Of a stretch of DNA of 64,000 bases, positions 60,284-64,000 are shown one piece after another (position 1 is the stretch's first letter; the number at the start of each line of letters is the position of its first letter). The stretch is from Gilvimarinus chinensis DSM 19667 (GTDB taxonomy: Bacteria > Pseudomonadota > Gammaproteobacteria > Pseudomonadales > Cellvibrionaceae), in assembly GCF_000377745.1 (NCBI RefSeq), contig NZ_KB898706.1:1-64000 (forward strand), in the 5' to 3' direction. Both the position numbers and the translations under genes were made by a program. The notes beneath the pieces are model-generated. The model searched no databases and had not been told where the DNA came from. It was given only the letters and a program-made list of their open reading frames with translations.

Positions 60284-60565
60284 TTAGCCGCCACTTTTCC
60301 CGCCTGCGGTAGCTGTTTTATCATAATTACTTAGATTTACTTCTTCCTTGGCATTCTTTACGGCTGCTTTACCCGATTTATTGGCTTCTGTAATAGCTGT
60401 TTTGCCAGTTTCCCCGCCCAACTCAGATGCCATCGCAGCAACTTGATTTCGAGCAGTCTTGCCAAACAGTGTGAAGGCCCCAATGGCGGCAATAGCAATT
60501 AAGGCGACAATGATAATGTACTCTGTCATGCCTTGACCCTTAATACGTTTATTCATGTTACGCAT
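60284..60565 (-). CDS. flp: Flp-type pilin
   Basis: A 93-residue prepilin. The leader MRNMNKRIKGQG is followed by MTEYIIIVALIAIAAIGAF, the classical Flp cleavage context (after glycine, with glutamate at +3 and tyrosine at +4). The mature pilin continues FGKTARNQVAAMASELGG and has a lysine-rich C-terminal half (residues about 55-93) that is longer than in most Flp pilins. AAAAGGAG lies before the ATG. It is the first gene of the Tad operon and the probable main pilus subunit. Confidence 0.92.
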   Translation of the reverse strand: MRNMNKRIKGQGMTEYIIIVALIAIAAIGAFTLFGKTARNQVAAMASELGGETGKTAITEANKSGKAAVKNAKEEVNLSNYDKTATAGGKSGG

Positions 60566-60687
60566 GGTATAACTCCTTTTGTTTAAGGTTTTCGGTGGCT
60601 AAATAAAGCCGCACAAGTGTATAAAATATTTCTAATCGTATTAATCGCCCAATTAAGCTAATCGTCCTTCACTTCTGTTTAAGTGAT

Positions 60688-60703
60688 TACTCCAGTTGGA
60701 GTA
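60688..60703. promoter_or_regulatory. 16-bp palindrome upstream of flp
   Basis: TACTCCAGTTGGAGTA is a perfect palindrome 122 bases upstream of the flp start and just past the end of the LuxR-type gene. A second inverted repeat, TCACTT-N6-AAGTGA, lies at 60669-60686. A LuxR-type regulator could bind here; on the minus strand a TTGGGC and an ATATTT 17 bases apart (near 60653 and 60630) suggest a promoter. Confidence 0.4.
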
Positions 60704-60729
60704 CGTGCTAAATTCAGAAATTGTCAGAC

Positions 60730-61347
60730 TCATTTCATGAGAGCTGCACTTAGCTGTGTTCTGTTTTTAACACCATTTTTCTTCATGATTCTTTGCATGT
60801 GCGTTTTTACGGTATAGGGAGAAATGTTAAGATTTTTTGCAATTTCTTTATTTCTCATTCCCTGGCAGCTGAGCGCTGCTACCTTTTGCTCTCGCTCAGT
60901 AAGAGTTTGAATCTCAGAGAAACTGCTAGAAGCGGACCGCCTGGTGGCCAGCTGTTTTTTAACGTGATATTCCAGTGCCGATCGGCTATACCATAAGTCG
61001 CCGCGTGTCACTGAATTAACGGCCTTCAAAATTGACTCTATTTGCTGGGTTAATGATATTACCCCTAAAAAACCACAACTAAGTGCGAAAGCTTCAGATT
61101 TATTACATGACGTGTTGAGTGCGAGAGCGACTGGAGTCCGTGGCAGCCGTTTAGAAACCAGCTTCCATACCGCTTTGGCCGAACCGATATCTTGGCAAGC
61201 CACTATTACCAGGCTGGCATTAGGAAAGTCATCCCTAATGGTATCCTTAATCATTAAGCTTTTATGATTATGCGATAGTAGATCTAGACACGAAAAAATC
61301 GTTTGGCAATCGATTTTTTCGTCCCTAATAATTACGACTTTTCCCAC
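60730..61347 (-). CDS. LuxR/NarL-type regulator with degenerate receiver
   Basis: A 205-residue regulator. The C-terminal LuxR helix-turn-helix reads LTEREQKVAALSCQGMRNKE, then IAKNLNISPYTVKTHMQRIMKK, residues about 140-200. The N-terminal 120 residues look like a receiver domain, but the strand that should hold the phospho-acceptor aspartate reads LVIVACQD, so aspartate is missing at the expected place. It is probably not controlled by a histidine kinase. It lies upstream of flp in the same direction and may control the Tad locus. Confidence 0.82.
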   Translation of the reverse strand: MGKVVIIRDEKIDCQTIFSCLDLLSHNHKSLMIKDTIRDDFPNASLVIVACQDIGSAKAVWKLVSKRLPRTPVALALNTSCNKSEAFALSCGFLGVISLTQQIESILKAVNSVTRGDLWYSRSALEYHVKKQLATRRSASSSFSEIQTLTEREQKVAALSCQGMRNKEIAKNLNISPYTVKTHMQRIMKKNGVKNRTQLSAALMK

Positions 61348-61520
61348 AAAATTCTCCGTAATCCTGACTCAAAAGCCGCTTTACATAAATGGTGTCAACG
61401 TAATATTTTGAGGCGAGCATTTTCGAAGATTAACCGTGGACATGCTACCATGAGATTTTTACAGTCTTTCTAGATGAGATGCTCATCACAAAAATCTTAT
61501 ATTACGCAAAGGACGGTAGT

Positions 61521-63035
61521 ATGAAATCTTTTTTAGTTGGCTTGACCACGTTGTCAATTAGCCTATTCTCGAGCCTAGCCGAGGCAGAAGAAGCAGATCA
61601 TCCGTTGGTATCTCGCTATGGCGATGCCGAGATATATCAACAGCGCGAAGCCCATTATACGGAGTCTTACGTAGCGTTATCTCAACTTAAAGATGATGAA
61701 ACTATTGATAAGCTTGCGGTTATTGGCAAGCAGACATTGCACGTTTACACATTGGGAGGTAGCAGATCACCCCTTGAGGTTGCTGAGAACTATAAGCAAG
61801 CCGTCGATAAACTTGGGGGGAAGGTTCTTTTATATTGCCACACAGAAGATCCTTGTGGCCTAGATTTTTCTAGGCGACTTCTAAAGCCCGTATGGATTTC
61901 GAGTGCAGCGTCGAGCTTCTCCGACTTCAGTCAATCATCGGATGGCTACCAGTTTATCTCGGCCAAAGTTGGCCCAGAGGCCAGCCCAACCTATTTACAG
62001 TGGATAATTAAAGAGGAATATTCCGACACTCTTGAGATTGCACAAATAATCACAGAACCCGAATCTTTGTTGTTAGGCCAAGTTACCGTAGATACTAACG
62101 CCATTCGGCAGTCTAATGAATCTAGCCCTACATCCATAAGCAAGAAAGAGGATGATTCTGGTCAAGATCATCCTCTTATATCTCGATATCAAGGTAGCGC
62201 TATTACGCATTACTTTCAGACTGAGTTTGCCGAGGTACGTCTTGCCACTGGTGTTGTGGATGAGAACGATAAAGTACCGCACCTAAACCTGAAAGGTAAA
62301 TCGACTCTAATTGGCTATGCAGCCTCTAAAGATCAGTCAACATTGCAAGTGTTCGAGAATTATCTCGATGCGCTAAAAAAATCTGGTTTTGAAATTTTAT
62401 TTCAGTGTGAGCATAGATCATGCGGGGATGAACAAATACAGCACTTGTGGAGCGGTTCATCACAAAGTGGGCGCTTTGGTAATGCGATAACCACAAGCAC
62501 TTATGCTAATGATGATTACCGTATGCTTACGGCAAAAAAAGAGATTGGCAACAAAGAGGTTTATTTATCCGTCTATATATATAAAGGCGGCGCCATTGAT
62601 GAAGTTGAAATCGTACACGATATTGTAGAGCCCACCCAAATGACCACCGATCGAGTTAGTATTAATACTGAATACTTGGAAGACTCCCTCGCCCGGGAGG
62701 GTAAAGTGGTTTTGCACGGCTTAAACTTTGATACCGGTAAAGCAGAATTACTGTCTAGCTCACAGCAAGCGCTTGACGTTATTGTGGCATACCTAGAGTC
62801 GGCGCCCGAGCAACAGTTTTACGTAGTGGGCCATACGGACACTAGGGGAGATCATGCGCTTAATATGCAATTATCGAAAGATCGCGCCGAGAGTATTCGC
62901 GGGGCGTTAGTGGAGCAAGGCGTAACAGCGGATCGCTTAATGGCCGCCGGTGTTGGCGCCATGGCGCCGGTTAGCACCAACGGATCGGACGATGGTCGCG
63001 CGAAAAACCGCCGGGTAGAGTTGGTGTTGCATTAA
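61521..63035 (+). CDS. OmpA-family protein with two DUF4892-like repeats
   Basis: A 504-residue protein. I chose ATG 61521 because AAGGA precedes it and MKSFLVGLTTLSISLFSSLA makes a signal peptide. Residues about 25-200 and 225-370 are tandem repeats of a DUF4892-type domain, opened by DHPLVSRYGD and DHPLISRYQG and each with a CxxxxCG cysteine pair (LYCHTEDPCG, FQCEHRSCG). Residues about 385-504 are the OmpA C-terminal domain: LNFDTGKAELLSSSQQAL, VVGHTDTRGDHALNMQLSKDR and NRRVELVL. The gene is divergent from the LuxR-type gene at the head of the Tad locus and related to the OmpA gene at its other end. Confidence 0.88.
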   Translation: MKSFLVGLTTLSISLFSSLAEAEEADHPLVSRYGDAEIYQQREAHYTESYVALSQLKDDETIDKLAVIGKQTLHVYTLGGSRSPLEVAENYKQAVDKLGGKVLLYCHTEDPCGLDFSRRLLKPVWISSAASSFSDFSQSSDGYQFISAKVGPEASPTYLQWIIKEEYSDTLEIAQIITEPESLLLGQVTVDTNAIRQSNESSPTSISKKEDDSGQDHPLISRYQGSAITHYFQTEFAEVRLATGVVDENDKVPHLNLKGKSTLIGYAASKDQSTLQVFENYLDALKKSGFEILFQCEHRSCGDEQIQHLWSGSSQSGRFGNAITTSTYANDDYRMLTAKKEIGNKEVYLSVYIYKGGAIDEVEIVHDIVEPTQMTTDRVSINTEYLEDSLAREGKVVLHGLNFDTGKAELLSSSQQALDVIVAYLESAPEQQFYVVGHTDTRGDHALNMQLSKDRAESIRGALVEQGVTADRLMAAGVGAMAPVSTNGSDDGRAKNRRVELVLH

Positions 63036-63239
63036 TCGTCGTGAGGCTCACTGGGTAATTTTAACGCTTAAAAGCTGCCGAGACGCAGATTTTGAGCTTT
63101 AACTTTACCTAAAGAGGCGCATCGTAGCCCGTTATGCCAACAAATCGACGAATTTCTGGCTCGGCGGGACAGGCCTGTGTACAAACTCTAGTCGGCACCG
63201 CAAAATACGGTTAAAAGGTGCCTAAATACGGAGTTATTG

Positions 63240-63488
63240 ATGCGATCTCTTGTTATCATTCTGGTGATGTTGGGGCTGTGCTGGTTTTTAACTGATGTGC
63301 GCTCCGAGAATAGTTTTTTTAACCTCTTTATGCCTTTATGCGGAGTGCTGTTTGGCCTGGCGTTAATGGTTTGGCTGGTGTTCGCCTTAGCCTCACGCCG
63401 TAGTTCCGGCCCAGAGCCCACAGCCTATGACATGCTGGACTCCCACGACCACGGAAGTGGCGATAGCGGCGGCTCGGGTAGTGATTAA
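63240..63488 (+). CDS. small membrane protein
   Basis: An 82-residue protein. The ATG at 63240 follows GGAG at a seven-base distance. Two hydrophobic helices (residues about 3-20 and 28-52) are followed by a polar, acidic, serine- and glycine-rich tail (DSHDHGSGDSGGSGSD). It is likely an inner-membrane protein with a disordered cytoplasmic or periplasmic end. No named family. A hairpin follows the stop codon. Confidence 0.65.
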   Translation: MRSLVIILVMLGLCWFLTDVRSENSFFNLFMPLCGVLFGLALMVWLVFALASRRSSGPEPTAYDMLDSHDHGSGDSGGSGSD

Positions 63489-63494
63489 CAGACA

Positions 63495-63521
63495 AAAAAA
63501 TGGGTAGCCGGAAGGCTACCC
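63495..63521. terminator. hairpin with A run, strongest on the minus strand
   Basis: GGGTAGCC (63502-63509) and GGCTACCC (63514-63521) form a perfect stem. On the minus strand it is followed by seven T, so it may end leftward transcription from nirD; it can also end the small membrane gene. Confidence 0.75.
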
Positions 63522-63620
63522 TTAAGTCCGATATCATTAAACTATCGGGGGAAGAAACCGTTTAAGCGAGTTATCTTAATTTTTACTCGGCAACCCGCCT
63601 CTGCAAATTATTACAATTTT

Positions 63621-63690
63621 GTTCAGCGTTCAGCGTTCAGCGTTCAGCGTTCAGCGTTCAGCGTTCAGCGTTCAGCGTTCAGCGTTCAGC
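63621..63690. repeat. ten perfect tandem copies of the heptamer GTTCAGC
   Basis: The 70 bases are exactly ten identical units. Unit length is seven, so it changes reading frame with each unit, and it lies in the gap between the small membrane gene and nirD. Besides it and the hairpin, 63489-63796 shows no gene. Confidence 0.97.
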
Positions 63691-63796
63691 CCATTCTCCG
63701 TCTCCCGTCCACCCTTCTCCATAGTAAGAGCCGGTGGCAGCGCCTTCCTGCGCCGCGATTCTGCCATTATCAGTCTAGAGGGACTCAACGGAAGCG

Positions 63797-64000
63797 TTAA
63801 ACGGCAACGCAGACTTTGCCGTTTTCAACTTTTACTGCATAGGCGGTAATGCTGTGCTCAGGGCTTTCGAGGCACTCGCCGGTTCTCAGGTCGTAATGTT
63901 CTTTGTACAGCGGTGAGGCAACGCAAATGCGCTCGCCCTGAGTGCCGATGATGCCCCGCGACAGGACATTGGCTTTGCCAATGGGGTCGTAGTTGTCGAT
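63797..64000 (-). CDS. nirD: nitrite reductase small subunit, C-terminal part (start outside window)
   Basis: An open frame from the right edge (68 codons) with stop at 63797-63799. It reads DNYDPIGKANVLSRGIIGTQ, then GERICVASPLYKEHYDLRTGECL and AYAVKVENGKVCVAV, the C-terminal half of NirD, a Rieske-like domain protein that lacks the cluster ligands in this family. It partners NirB in cytoplasmic NADH-dependent nitrite reduction. The rest and nirB must lie to the right of the window. Confidence 0.9.
   Translation of the reverse strand: MDNYDPIGKANVLSRGIIGTQGERICVASPLYKEHYDLRTGECLESPEHSITAYAVKVENGKVCVAV

Noticed and set aside
63621-63690. CRISPR-like array
   Set aside because: The units are seven bases and have no spacers; it is a simple tandem repeat.
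1-64000. tRNA or rRNA genes
   Set aside because: No cloverleaf or rRNA sequence was noticed on reading; a covariance search could still find one.

Overview
The window reads as chromosomal DNA of a marine or aquatic Gammaproteobacterium, probably close to the Cellvibrionales or a related order. Supporting signs are a Pseudomonas-type rsd/algQ - algP-like - TIGR02444 - YheS-type ABC-F neighbourhood, a proteobacterial gshA, uvrD behind an E. coli-like SOS box, a lipid A deacylase of the LpxR type, and nirD at the right edge. The assignment is by gene content only and is an inference.

Left end (1-3781) is accessory DNA. It holds the 3' part of an IS1182-like transposase, then an integron cassette array without an integrase in the window: four attC-type sites and five cassette ORFs (DUF5946-like, a frameshifted small protein, a small membrane protein, an NTF2-like exported protein and a DoxX-like membrane protein). 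The first three cassettes show the diagnostic exact complementarity between the core at the cassette start and the core opening its own attC. The array decays before a DUF4862 gene.

The middle (3782-41319) is mostly core or stable genome: an orphan TRAP solute-binding protein, uvrD with a LexA box shared with a divergent DinB-family gene, gshA, an orphan FliL-like protein, rsd, a WD40 lipoprotein, an FkpA-type isomerase, an AlgP-like protein, an ABC-F protein, a chemoreceptor, a macA-macB-outer membrane factor efflux operon, tex, a GntR(YtrA)-ABC operon with two unknown exported proteins, a tightly overlapping NTF2/DUF3144/lpxR/glycosyltransferase operon, MgtC, SIMPL and hydrolase genes, a HyuA-type protein and mutM.

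From 41320 to 47200 the sequence becomes AT-rich and damaged. A locus of two duplicated gene types, a small secreted protein and a membrane-anchored Sel1-like protein, has lost all but one copy to frameshifts and stops. Pmp3/YqaE, PfpI and HAD genes follow, then a decayed IS3-family element with recognisable terminal repeats.

The right third (47412-63035) is a Tad/Flp pilus locus transcribed leftwards from a flp pilin gene. In order of transcription it carries flp, an unknown exported protein, a TadG-like protein, a second unknown exported protein of the same type, a TadE-like protein, a further unknown, a second Flp-like prepilin, cpaB, the cpaC secretin, an FHA-domain CpaF/TadA ATPase, tadB, tadC, a DUF192 protein, a TadD-like lipoprotein, tadE and an OmpA-like protein. 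A LuxR-type regulator precedes flp. A second, divergent OmpA protein with two DUF4892-like repeats closes the other end. No TadZ/CpaE or prepilin peptidase gene is present in the window. A small membrane protein, ten perfect copies of a heptamer and the end of nirD complete the window.
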